Below are positions 1 through 7,031 of a stretch of DNA of 32,438 nucleotides, piece after piece. The translations under genes were made by a program, and so were the position numbers. The stretch covers positions 1 through 32,438 of IMG/VR virus record IMGVR_UViG_3300032053_000303; one strand, given 5' to 3'. The notes under the pieces are model-generated. The model saw only the letters and a list, made by a program, of their open reading frames with translations, was not told the origin of the DNA and searched no databases. Positions within the stretch are counted from its first letter, which is position 1. Each line of letters opens with the position of its first letter. This DNA comes from a virus.

Positions 1-172
1 TGGACTTTTTCGGAGCGACAGCTTTCCCCTGTACGGGAATCAAGCTTCCTGTGGCCCCCCTGGTCAAGCCCGTCGTCTGGTTGCCGAAGGTTACGTCTTC
101 GGTCCAAGGCGTGCCGGTCTGCTGCTGCGGCCCGTAGAGGGAACTGAGCCAATCGGGAATCGAGTATGCCAT
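1..172 (-). CDS. Partial CDS at left edge: capsid N-terminus or separate small structural protein
   Basis: A frame opens with ATG at 172 behind a GGAGGG ribosome site and stays open for 57 codons to the window edge, beginning MAYSIPDWLSSLYGPQQQ. It is downstream of the portal and the 84-residue gene, where a capsid or scaffold gene is expected. If the window ends are joined directly, the leftover base plus the first two bases of the right end form ATG and the frame runs straight into the major capsid frame, giving 352 residues. However, this N-terminus is glycine- and proline-rich and does not look like the short helical start I associate with that capsid family, so it may be a separate small gene with some sequence missing at the junction. 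Existence of the start is fairly sure; identity is open. Confidence 0.55.
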   Translation of the reverse strand, partial: MAYSIPDWLSSLYGPQQQTGTPWTEDVTFGNQTTGLTRGATGSLIPVQGKAVAPKKS

Positions 173-199
173 CGTCCTACCCTCCCTCAGTGCACCTCG

Positions 200-208
200 T
201 GGTATAAT
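200..208 (+). promoter_or_regulatory. Extended -10 promoter for the HNH gene
   Basis: TGGTATAAT is a perfect -10 hexamer with the TGn extension; no clear -35 is seen upstream, as is usual for extended -10 promoters. It lies between the divergent frame starting at 172 and the HNH gene. The predicted leader contains an inverted repeat, GTGGCCG (213-219) with CGGCCAC (237-243), that could fold a 7-bp stem. Confidence 0.6.
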
Positions 209-270
209 AGGTGTGGCCGCGACGGTGTTAGCCGCCCGGCCACGTGGCAGCGAAAGGAGTTGACCTTCCG

Positions 271-834
271 ATGCACCCTCAGTCTACACAACTCCCCCTT
301 GTTTTGGAAGCCGAGGATTGGCGACCTGTCGTTGGGTACGAAGGTCTCTACGAGGTCTCTGACCTCGGACGGGTGCGAAGCGCTCGACGGGCCAGCAATA
401 CCCACCCGGGTCGCATTCTCAAACCGAACTTGAGTCCCTCTGGCTATCTCGATGTTCAACTGTGCCGTCATAACCGGCCAATCCACTTCCGGGTTCACCG
501 CCTCGTCCTCGCCGCCTTTGTCCGTCGACCCATCGACCGCGAGCAGGCGAATCACATCAACGGCGTCAAGATCGACAACCGACCCTCTAACCTGGAATGG
601 CTCACACCGTCCGGAAATAAGCGTCATGCGCATCGCATAGGTCTCGCACCGCCGCCGCCGCCCAACCTTCGCAGGGGTAGTCAGTGCCCGGGGGCCAAAC
701 TCACTGAGGCCAACGTGTTGACCATCAGAGCGGCAAGAGGGCAGGTAACAGGACCGGAACTTGCCCGACACTTTGGGGTCTCGAAGAACCTCATCTGCCG
801 TATTCAGTTGCGCAAGGTGTGGAAGCATATCTAA
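271..834 (+). CDS. NUMOD4-HNH homing-type endonuclease
   Basis: The 187-residue product has a NUMOD4-type segment (W-x-P-V-x-G-Y-E-G-L-Y-E-V-S-x-L-G-R-V-R-S near residues 18-38) followed by an HNH core (HRLVLAAFV, then NHINGVKIDNRPSNLEW), and a C-terminal helix-turn-helix-like part (ELARHFGVSKNLICRI) that probably contacts DNA. Free-standing HNH enzymes of this type are mobile genes that cut DNA lacking them. The open frame begins at a GTG at 244, but ATG 271 has AGGAG upstream and is preferred. It is transcribed against the surrounding late operon from its own promoter, and its TAA overlaps the TAG of the convergent gene. A proline run (PPPPP) links the domains. Confidence 0.85.
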   Translation: MHPQSTQLPLVLEAEDWRPVVGYEGLYEVSDLGRVRSARRASNTHPGRILKPNLSPSGYLDVQLCRHNRPIHFRVHRLVLAAFVRRPIDREQANHINGVKIDNRPSNLEWLTPSGNKRHAHRIGLAPPPPPNLRRGSQCPGAKLTEANVLTIRAARGQVTGPELARHFGVSKNLICRIQLRKVWKHI

Positions 835-1085
835 CGTCCCTGGCGACGCTGTCTGAGCTGTATCTCCCTACCAATCCAACGATTAGTGGCCGGCCGGCCG
901 TGCTCCTTGATCAGTACGGCGAGTTTCTCCGGCGTGAGACTGTTGAAATCGCTCCGCAACTGACGCCGACTCTGTCCGCCCCCGAACGGGACGGCTCGGT
1001 TCTGCCGTGAGGCCTGAGCGGTCTGATTGAGGACGTTCCCGACCTCCTCCAGCGCCTTGCCGACTACGTTCTCGCCGCTACGCAT
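831..1085 (-). CDS. Small phage protein after portal, function unknown
   Basis: This 84-residue protein starts at an ATG overlapping the portal stop by one base (TAATG), a sign of translational coupling. It is polar and basic towards its C-terminus, with no membrane segment or recognised domain; residues 50-65 (LTPEKLAVLIKEHG) look helical. Position between portal and capsid suggests a head-assembly accessory or scaffold fragment, but that is inference from position only. Its stop codon overlaps that of the convergent HNH gene within the tetranucleotide CTAA. Confidence 0.65.
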   Translation of the reverse strand: MRSGENVVGKALEEVGNVLNQTAQASRQNRAVPFGGGQSRRQLRSDFNSLTPEKLAVLIKEHGRPATNRWIGREIQLRQRRQGR

Positions 1086-2989
1086 TACACCGGCCTCGCC
1101 GGTTTCGGTGGCCCACGTCTGGCAATCTGCCGGAGAATTAAATCGAGCTCCTTTGTCCCGCCAGGGACGGGAGCAGGGTTCGGCCTAATCCGACCGGCTA
1201 TGGGCGGCATGCCCTCAGCCGGAGGCACTGCACTCCCGATACCGGCTCCCGGCGGGGCAAGGCCCGCCCCACCCATTCCTGCTTGCGCCATCATCTCCGG
1301 CGTCGGCCCGGCACCGCCGGCCTGTTCCGTCTGCTTCGCTTCTTCGGCGGCCATGATCTCGTCGAGGTTCCAACCCTGCTCTTCCGCAGCCTGCCGGCTG
1401 AGGAGTTGCTGGATGAGCTCCGAGAACAGGGCCTTGTCCCGCAAGACTTTCTGCAAAACCCCGCTGGCGTCCTCGTTGCCCAGGAACTCCTCCTGGAGCT
1501 GCTCCCACGGGATGACGCCGGCCTGGAACTCCTTGATGCCCTCGCTGCGGCGTGTGATCTGATCCTGCGGCAGGTTCGGGTCGAGGATGGCTTGAACGGC
1601 GTAATATCCGCCTATCTCTTCCGCCGAGATGCTGCCCTTCCACCAACCGCCGCGGTAGGGCCCGGCGACCTCTACGTCGTCCTCCACGTACTCGGCGAGC
1701 ATCTGCCAGTGTTCAAAGGTTTGCTCGAGCGCGACCTGCGTTGCCTGCTTGAGTGGGTCCATGATGAGTCGCGCCACGCCGAGGTATATCTGCGACTGGT
1801 AGGCGGTGTTCTCCCCTTGGCGTAGACCGCGCGCTACCGGCGGCAGGGTGTCGTCGTCGATCGCCGAGGAGAGATGCCCGAGCTGATCGAAGAGTTCACG
1901 GGGGAAGCGCCCGACGTCGATGGCGTCCAACTTCCACCCCTTGAGTTCATTGAGGTCGCCGGGTGCGACGCTCACCTGGGGGTTCTGGTCGGCCTCAGAG
2001 TCGGGGATGCTGGAGTCGCGGGTAAGCTGCCAGACGCGCCAAGCCGTCCCGTGAAGGATTGCCCCGATCTGCGTCTCGCGCCGGGCCTCCTCCTCGAGCA
2101 TGGACTTCACGATGTAGAGAAAAGACCTGTGGACGACCTCCGGCCCCGCCATCGTCGCGTTGTACTGGCTGGCGACCGGCGCCGGCTCCCCGAAGCCGGG
2201 GAGTATCCACGAGTAGGGGACGAACCCCATCTCGTTCCGCTTGTTCAGGTATTCGCCGCCGTTCACGAGGATGATCTTGCGTTCGGGACTTGTGAACTCC
2301 GTCCAGCGCACCAGGTTCGTCGCCGGGTTGTTCCCAGCGATACCAGCCGACACGCTGATCGGGATGGTCTTGCCGAGCATCCTTTCCGCCCGCGACTTGG
2401 GGATCCTGACGTCCTCGATCACGTAACGGCCATCGGGGTCGGGCAGAAGGATGAGGGGGTCGGGAGCGACACAGGCGATAGGCGAGCCGCTGCCCTGTAT
2501 CCGTTGCCAACGGCGCAGGCGGGGTTCGTAGGCGTCGTCGCTCTCTCCCTCGAATCGCTCCGGCTCCGGCATCCAGAAGTCGGGGTCGAGGGTGTTCTTG
2601 AGGCACCCCAGGCCGCGGATGACAGCGTAGGTAACGGACGCGCGCACGGGCGGCGTTGTCAGGCGTTGCGCCGCATATCGTGGGAGCTTGTTGAAGATGA
2701 CCCTGATCCACTTCTCTTTCTTATCTGCAATCTCCTGCCACTTCTTACCCTCCGAGCGCGGGGGACAGAACAATCGCAGGTTCCCCGACGAGATGTGCGA
2801 GATCATGCGATCGCATTGGCGGCGGCCGGTGCCGGGAATGACGGTAGAGAACTGTTTGGGGGCCTTAACGAGGAACTTGAGGTTGTAGATGCGGTCCAGC
2901 ATCATCATCTCGCTGTGCATGGTGGAGTAGTACGTGCGGAGCCCGTTGGCGGCGCTGAGGACCTCGCTAGCGGTTGACGGAAGCGACAT
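1085..2989 (-). CDS. Phage portal protein
   Basis: The 634-residue protein directly follows terminase and has portal-like character: a helical N-terminus (LSAANGLRTYYS), a mixed core with a long hydrophilic region, and an alanine-, glycine- and proline-rich C-terminal tail. Portals form the dodecameric ring through which DNA enters the head. The open frame extends up to 3295, but ATG 2989 has GGAGGAG just upstream and gives a sensible N-terminus; the upstream extension is the shadow of the terminase gene. It overlaps the terminase stop by 23 bases. Length fits the large portals of podoviruses. Assignment rests on position and general sequence character rather than on a short diagnostic motif. 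Confidence 0.8.
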   Translation of the reverse strand: MSLPSTASEVLSAANGLRTYYSTMHSEMMMLDRIYNLKFLVKAPKQFSTVIPGTGRRQCDRMISHISSGNLRLFCPPRSEGKKWQEIADKKEKWIRVIFNKLPRYAAQRLTTPPVRASVTYAVIRGLGCLKNTLDPDFWMPEPERFEGESDDAYEPRLRRWQRIQGSGSPIACVAPDPLILLPDPDGRYVIEDVRIPKSRAERMLGKTIPISVSAGIAGNNPATNLVRWTEFTSPERKIILVNGGEYLNKRNEMGFVPYSWILPGFGEPAPVASQYNATMAGPEVVHRSFLYIVKSMLEEEARRETQIGAILHGTAWRVWQLTRDSSIPDSEADQNPQVSVAPGDLNELKGWKLDAIDVGRFPRELFDQLGHLSSAIDDDTLPPVARGLRQGENTAYQSQIYLGVARLIMDPLKQATQVALEQTFEHWQMLAEYVEDDVEVAGPYRGGWWKGSISAEEIGGYYAVQAILDPNLPQDQITRRSEGIKEFQAGVIPWEQLQEEFLGNEDASGVLQKVLRDKALFSELIQQLLSRQAAEEQGWNLDEIMAAEEAKQTEQAGGAGPTPEMMAQAGMGGAGLAPPGAGIGSAVPPAEGMPPIAGRIRPNPAPVPGGTKELDLILRQIARRGPPKPARPV

Positions 2990-4466
2990 GGCTCTCCTCC
3001 CCCTGCCACGGGCCATAGGCCGAACGCGGCGCCCTCGATTTCTGTGGCTTCCTGATGAATCCGTACTGGTGGATGAGAAGGTAAGCGAGCGCCTTGCAAG
3101 CGTCGTTGAACCTGTCGATCGGCCTCTCGGAACGGGCCTGGCCGTCGTGGTCGACCGGGTAGACGTAGGCGCCGGCACCCTCGACGTTGGGCGGCGCTGG
3201 TCCCGCCCCCATCTCGCAGATGAGCCCCTGACAAGCGGGGTTGACCTGCATCCGCGGCTGTTCGGTAACGGGGTCGAGCATGAGGAAGAAGTCAACCCGC
3301 TCTATCCCGTCCTCGATGCCCACCCGGTTTGTGAAGACGTCTAGCTCCGTCCGGTCATGCCAGACTTCGGCGCAGGACTGCTCGTGGTTGGCGGTCCGTT
3401 GCCGGCCGGCGATGTCCATTACGATTCCGGCGACATCCTTCCACCAGGGCTTTGCTAGGCACAGGTTGATCGCCTGGGGGTGTGTGAGGCCGGTATGGTA
3501 GACCGGCTCGTCGATGATGCGGACGACGTCCTCAGCGGTGAACTGGACGGCCTCGACGGCGTAGGCGTGAGCTCGTCCGGGGTCGATCGCCAGCCAGACG
3601 GGGACGCCTGGCATGTAGACGGCGTCGCTGGTGACGTGGACGTGGTTCTTGAAGAGCCTGAACACTATACCCTTCGGTGGCGCCGGCTTCGCGCCGACAT
3701 GCTCCAGGAAGTAATCGCCGCTGTAGTGCGCCTCCAGCTCCTTGATCTTTGGGTCATCGCGGCCTCCGGGGTAGACGTAGCGGTTGTCCCAGGTCGGTAT
3801 CGTGAAGGAGACGATGCCCCGCGTGTTGTCGGTCTGGCCCAGTGTGTAGTACTCCGGATACCATCCCACCGACCCCTCGAAGGTCCCTATCGCTGTCAGC
3901 CACCCCCCAGTCTGCGAGAGGCGCCCGAGGACGCGGGTAAAGGCCTCGTGCGTGAGCAGGCCCGGCTCGCAGAGCAGTGCCCCGTGGAAGAAGACGCGCC
4001 GGATGCGCTCCGGGTCCTTCGCGCTCCACGTCTCTACCTGCGTCCCGCTCTTGGTTACGAGCTTCCACCGTCCCTGATCCGGCCTGGACACGGACCCCGG
4101 CTTGACCATCCCGAGCTTGGAGAGCCCGTCGAACAGGTAGTCGAACTCTTCTCGCGCGTGGTCGAACTCCTGCGCGATGAGGCCGTAGTGCAGGTAGGGC
4201 TCGGCCCGGCCGAACACCTCCGGCGTCAGGATGGTATAGGGCAGGAGATCCTCGGCCGCGCAGCGGCTCTTCCCCGCCCGTTCCCCGCCGGCGACAATCT
4301 CGATCTTCGACATCGCCGTGTGAAAGGGCAGGGCGGCCTCATTCGGCTGGTATCCCGTCTCCCTCCATACAGGGAGCTTGGCCTCGAGTGGCAACCGCAA
4401 CGAGGGCCACGCCCATTTCGGTAAAGAGGGCCCTGGTGGTAAGACTAAGGTCGTGATCGCTCCCAC
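2967..4466 (-). CDS. terL: Terminase large subunit (packaging ATPase-nuclease)
   Basis: The 499-residue protein powers DNA packaging and cuts concatemers. The Walker A motif GGERAGKS lies about 60 residues from the start. The nuclease half shows an RNase-H-like acidic strand (WLAIDPGRAHAYAV) and a second acidic site (GIVMDIAGRQRT). The start is uncertain: the frame begins at GTG 4466, 128 bases inside terminase small subunit, and TTG codons near 4394-4400 would give an N-terminus closer to LPVWRETGYQPNEAALPFH, a stretch typical of TerL starts. Coupling to the upstream terS is expected from the overlap. Confidence 0.92.
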   Translation of the reverse strand: MGAITTLVLPPGPSLPKWAWPSLRLPLEAKLPVWRETGYQPNEAALPFHTAMSKIEIVAGGERAGKSRCAAEDLLPYTILTPEVFGRAEPYLHYGLIAQEFDHAREEFDYLFDGLSKLGMVKPGSVSRPDQGRWKLVTKSGTQVETWSAKDPERIRRVFFHGALLCEPGLLTHEAFTRVLGRLSQTGGWLTAIGTFEGSVGWYPEYYTLGQTDNTRGIVSFTIPTWDNRYVYPGGRDDPKIKELEAHYSGDYFLEHVGAKPAPPKGIVFRLFKNHVHVTSDAVYMPGVPVWLAIDPGRAHAYAVEAVQFTAEDVVRIIDEPVYHTGLTHPQAINLCLAKPWWKDVAGIVMDIAGRQRTANHEQSCAEVWHDRTELDVFTNRVGIEDGIERVDFFLMLDPVTEQPRMQVNPACQGLICEMGAGPAPPNVEGAGAYVYPVDHDGQARSERPIDRFNDACKALAYLLIHQYGFIRKPQKSRAPRSAYGPWQGEESHVASVNR

Positions 4467-4797
4467 CCTTATCCAGTCCGAGTATCCGCGCCGTCAGGTC
4501 GGCAGCCTTCTCTTTCGCCAGGATGTCCGGCGATTTGAGACCTTCCAGAAGTGCCGCGACGAGAAGCGTCTCCAGGTTCTCCCGCTGCGCCATTACGGTC
4601 TGAAAAGAGACCTGAGCCTCTGTTGCCAGCCACTTGCCGACCGGGTAATTCGGGCTTATCCACCGCACCGCCGTGCGACGGTTGATCCCGACTTTGTCGC
4701 CCGCTACGATGTGCTTCCGACCGTTGGCAAGGTAGTACGACAGGAACAGGAGCTCCTGGGGGTTCAGGTCCCGGACGCTACCCTTCCCCTTACCCAT
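4339..4797 (-). CDS. terS: Terminase small subunit (putative)
   Basis: The 152-residue protein carries a helix-turn-helix-like stretch (HIVAGDKVGINRRTAVRWI) followed by a long helical region (QRENLETLLVAALLEGL) and a short acidic-hydrophobic tail, a layout common in small terminases that recognise the packaging site. It sits immediately upstream of and overlaps terL. The ATG at 4797 lacks a clear ribosome site. The frame is open back to an ATG at 5031 that has a strong AAGGAGG, which would give a 230-residue form with a very basic N-terminus; the region 4845-4997 also encodes a natural-looking protein in another frame, so I favour 4797. Confidence 0.7.
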   Translation of the reverse strand: MGKGKGSVRDLNPQELLFLSYYLANGRKHIVAGDKVGINRRTAVRWISPNYPVGKWLATEAQVSFQTVMAQRENLETLLVAALLEGLKSPDILAKEKAADLTARILGLDKGGSDHDLSLTTRALFTEMGVALVAVATRGQAPCMEGDGIPAE

Positions 4798-4844
4798 CCG
4801 TATAGGCGAGGGCCCCGGCGTTAGTCTCCTGGGGAGGTAGGTGG

Positions 4845-4997
4845 CTAGCTCCCGATCTTGATGGTGTCCTGCCCCGGCAGCTTCGGGCCCTTCGTCGGCG
4901 CTACGTTGTCCGGGTTCCCCTTCTCCGTGAACGCGAACCCCTTGTGCTGGGTGCTCGGCGCCGGGCCGCCCCCGGCCTTTCCCGTTCCGTCTGCCAT
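4845..4997 (-). CDS. Small 50-residue phage protein
   Basis: A short frame starts at ATG 4997 with AAAGGAGGG upstream and ends at TAG 4845. The product begins MADGTGKAGGGPAP and contains KGFAFTEKGNPDNVAPTKGPKLPG, a polar, glycine-proline-rich sequence without membrane segments. It sits between the sponge candidate and terminase. It overlaps, in a different frame, the possible N-terminal extension of terS, so only one of the two is likely to be used heavily; the ribosome site and natural composition favour this one. Function unknown. Confidence 0.55.
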   Translation of the reverse strand: MADGTGKAGGGPAPSTQHKGFAFTEKGNPDNVAPTKGPKLPGQDTIKIGS

Positions 4998-5054
4998 TTC
5001 TGGTCCCTCCTTTTTTCGCTGTCGCGGCCATCAGTGCCGCCTCCTTAACAATCT

Positions 5055-5071
5055 GCCGCCATTTCGGCGGC
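5055..5071 (-). other. Intergenic hairpin GCCGCC/GGCGGC
   Basis: GCCGCC (5055-5060) and GGCGGC (5066-5071) can form a short strong stem just upstream, on the minus strand, of the AAGGAGG site that precedes ATG 5031. It may modulate translation or protect mRNA ends; there is no U-run, so a simple terminator is unlikely. Confidence 0.35.
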
Positions 5072-5109
5072 GTACCAAACTGGTCTCACGGGTTAAGTAG
5101 ATCTCCGGA

Positions 5110-5433
5110 TCAGGGGTTCGAGTTGTGAGCCTGCTCTACCCCCTCGACGCCCTGCTCGCGTCGCAGCTCCGTTCGCCGCCGGAGCCAGAACAGGCCCTCT
5201 TCCAGCTTTGTTATGGCGAGGGCGTTCTCGCGGCAGACGAACGGCCCCCGTTGGAACCCGCGAAGTCGGCTTATCAAGACCCCTAGCACCGCTTCTATCG
5301 TCGTCCCGTTGATGCCCTCCGGCTCCGGGCCCGCCTGGAACTTGATGTACCCGCAGTCCAGGTCCCCGCGCTTGAGCTCAACCCGCGCCGGGCTCCCATC
5401 CATTGCCTCCCGCTCACTGGTCCCGTCTGACAT
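5110..5433 (-). CDS. Tad1-like (Acb2/Tad1 hairpin family) anti-defence sponge candidate
   Basis: The 107-residue protein has the block IKFQAGPEPEGINGTTIE, then ISRLRGFQRGPFVCRENA, then AITKLEEGLFWLRRRT and GVEG near the end. This FQxGP...NG...RLxxFQxGPFxCRENAxAxTKLEEaLxWLxxRT...GVEG pattern is the one I associate with phage proteins of the Tad1 family, helical hairpins that bind cyclic signalling nucleotides (such as gcADPR) and so block Thoeris or CBASS immunity. Recognition is from memory of the pattern. ATG 5433 has AAGGAGG upstream; the frame extends further up only as a shadow. Its place at the head of the packaging operon is unusual for an anti-defence gene and would mean late expression unless another promoter exists. 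Confidence 0.6.
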   Translation of the reverse strand: MSDGTSEREAMDGSPARVELKRGDLDCGYIKFQAGPEPEGINGTTIEAVLGVLISRLRGFQRGPFVCRENALAITKLEEGLFWLRRRTELRREQGVEGVEQAHNSNP

Positions 5434-5459
5434 TCCTGGCCTCCTTAGCCGCTTCTCCC

Positions 5460-5675
5460 TTACTTCCGTCTCCTCCTGGCCTTCCTCGTCTCCAGCCCCT
5501 TGCTTATCAGTTCCCGCGGCGACTTCCCGGTCGGCTCCCACCCGTGGTCCACCGCGTTCAGCAAGCTCTCCTGCGCCGCCGCCTTCGCCGCCGTCGTCGC
5601 CTTCGCATGTACCCGCCCCGTCTTCTTGTTTCTCACCCTCACCCCACCCTTCACCTTCACCGTCTCGTAGGGCAT
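5460..5675 (-). CDS. Small basic conserved phage protein
   Basis: This 71-residue lysine- and arginine-rich protein starts MPYETVKVKGGVRVRNKKTG and ends in RKARRRRK. The pattern 'PYxxVKVxGGxxVxNKKTGRVHAK' followed by a helix recurs in small phage proteins of unknown function and suggests nucleic-acid binding. It is the first gene of the leftward packaging operon, next to the repeat cluster at 5760-6100. ATG 5675 is preceded by a run of G (AGGGGG) that can serve as ribosome site. Confidence 0.6.
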   Translation of the reverse strand: MPYETVKVKGGVRVRNKKTGRVHAKATTAAKAAAQESLLNAVDHGWEPTGKSPRELISKGLETRKARRRRK

Positions 5676-5759
5676 CCCTGCACCCCCTTTTTCTACTTGA
5701 CGGGCCGTTACATGTTTCCCGTCTTCTGCGATGTTCTCTCCCTATCTGAAAAACCCCAT

Positions 5760-6100
5760 GTGTTGCCCACTTTTTACCAGGGCAACACTTCCCCTAGCTT
5801 CGATTCACGTCTGCCAGATTGGGCAACACATCGCGTAGATTCACTTTTGTAACCTGCTCCGCCTTCCGCCTGGTCGTTACCGCACAAGGTAGATTCAAAC
5901 CGATACCCCGTTTTATGTGTTGTTGCCCCCTACTAAAGTAGTTGCTCTTTAGGCAACACTTGTTAGCAGGGAGAGGGTCTTTTTCAGGGCAACACTAGGG
6001 CAACACATCGAAATCGTATCCGAAACCGCCCCCACCTGTTGCCCACCTGTTGCCCAGGCAACACATTTTTGTATCTGGACCTGTTGCCCACCTGTTGCCC
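5760..6100. repeat. Cluster of 12 TGTTGCCC/GGGCAACA sites (iteron-like)
   Basis: TGTTGCCC starts at 5761, 5921, 6037, 6048, 6082 and 6093. Its complement GGGCAACA starts at 5780, 5821, 5987 and 5998, with one-mismatch copies AGGCAACA at 5951 and 6056. The pairs 5987/5998, 6037/6048 and 6082/6093 are each 11 bp apart, one helical turn, so bound proteins would face the same side. GTGTTGCCC and GGGCAACAC at 5760-5788 form a perfect inverted repeat, and 6048-6063 is a near-continuous palindrome. T-rich stretches between sites make this region less GC-rich than its surroundings. Such arrays serve as replication origins, partition sites, or terminase recognition sites. Confidence 0.8.
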
Positions 6101-6931
6101 TTAGTAACATTTTCGGGTGCCCGTTACCCCCCTGTACTGAGTCCCATCCGTCTTTAGGGGGCCCCATCCCTGCCATCGCCTCTCTGCCCCCCTACCCGCC
6201 TACCCTGCCCGGTCCGCGCCCGCCGCTCACCGCCTACCCTTCGCCCGCAGCACCCCCTAGAAACACCCCTAGGGGTAGGGGTCAACAAACAACCCCGCCC
6301 TTGTGCCTGTCCTCATGCGTACACGCAGCACATTGCCCGCCCATGTCAACGCACGGCAGCACAGCACCCGCCCCGGCACCGCGCGCCAGCAGCTCGACAT
6401 CAACCACCACGCCTATATCATGCCCGGCAGCACCCTTGCGGATGCCCCGCCCTGCCCCCACGCTGCCCAGCAGCCGCCGCAGCCAGCCTAGCCCTACCAT
6501 CGCACCAGCCTTGACCGCGCCACGCGCGCAGCACGAGCAGCCCGTCGGCGCTCTACCCTCCGGGACCTCAACGACGCCCGCCACCATGCCCACGACCGCC
6601 GGGACCACCAACGCCAGATACGGGCCACGAGAGCCGCAGGAGATAGAAAGAGCCCGCCGAGCAGTGAAACACCACCCGCCGGGCCCGCAGAGCCGTCAGA
6701 TTTCGACCACAGAGGCAACACGAGCACCCCCGCAGATACGAAAAGCGCCACCGGGACGCCTACATCTTGAGGATAACACAGAGGGGCAAGTCCCTTGCGA
6801 CAGGTGGGACATGCTGTTCGCAGACGAACGGCTGGTGAGAGCATAACCCTGCATCGCAGACGCGGCTCCGAGTCCAGATAGAGAAGCCTGTGCTTCGCTA
6901 ATCGAGGATTGCCCCGGAGATTGATTGCACG
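6101..6931. other. C-rich region without a convincing gene
   Basis: The plus strand here is strikingly rich in C and poor in G up to about 6650, unlike the coding regions around it. Open frames exist on both strands (for example 6301-6846 plus, rich in Pro, Ala, Ser and Thr; and 6303-6491 plus, closed by TAG and reopening as an Arg/His-rich frame to about 6770), but none has a ribosome site or recognisable domain. A perfect 12-bp palindrome ACCCCTAGGGGT lies at 6265-6276, followed by a further AGGGGT. It may be part of the origin/packaging region or a decayed gene. Confidence 0.5.
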
Positions 6932-6973
6932 CCCCCTTGACAAAGTAGGGGGATAGCCCGATACTGATATAGT
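6932..6973 (+). promoter_or_regulatory. Promoter/operator for the rightward small-gene operon
   Basis: TTGACA (6937-6942) is followed 17 bp later by GATACT (6960-6965); an alternative extended -10 is TGATATAGT (6965-6973). The -35 is embedded in CCCCCT(6932-6937)...AGGGGG(6947-6952), an inverted repeat that could be an operator. The 11-mer CCCCCTTGACA is identical to the one at the early leftward promoter (18857-18847, minus strand). Confidence 0.55.
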
Positions 6974-7031
6974 GTCTACAGACGGGGGCGGGGATTACAC
7001 CCGCCGAGTACAGAGGAAGGGGGAACGGGGC

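Noticed and set aside
187-828. Long minus-strand open frame of 213 codons
   Set aside because: It is the complement of the HNH gene, has no ribosome site and no domain; the plus-strand gene has clear motifs.
1874-2977. Long plus frame opposite the portal gene
   Set aside because: Shadow of the portal frame; no ribosome site or domain.
3480-4424. Long plus frame opposite terminase large subunit
   Set aside because: Complement of a gene with Walker and nuclease motifs; no independent support.
5100-5130. GGGGTTCGAGTTG resembling a tRNA T-loop
   Set aside because: The stem bases do not pair and there is no acceptor or D-arm around it.
5760-6100. CRISPR array
   Set aside because: Repeat units are 8-11 bp, in both orientations and unevenly spaced, with no spacers of uniform size.
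5949-6176. 75-codon minus frame across the repeat cluster
   Set aside because: Its sequence is mostly the translated repeats (ATGGQQV) and it has no independent protein features.
6303-6770. One gene with an internal recoded TAG near 6489
   Set aside because: Other genes here end with TAG at overlapping junctions, so there is no sign of TAG recoding, and the frame lacks a domain.
6494-6943. 149-codon minus frame in the C-rich region
   Set aside because: Arg/Ala/Val composition typical of antisense C-rich DNA; no ribosome site; no recognised domain.
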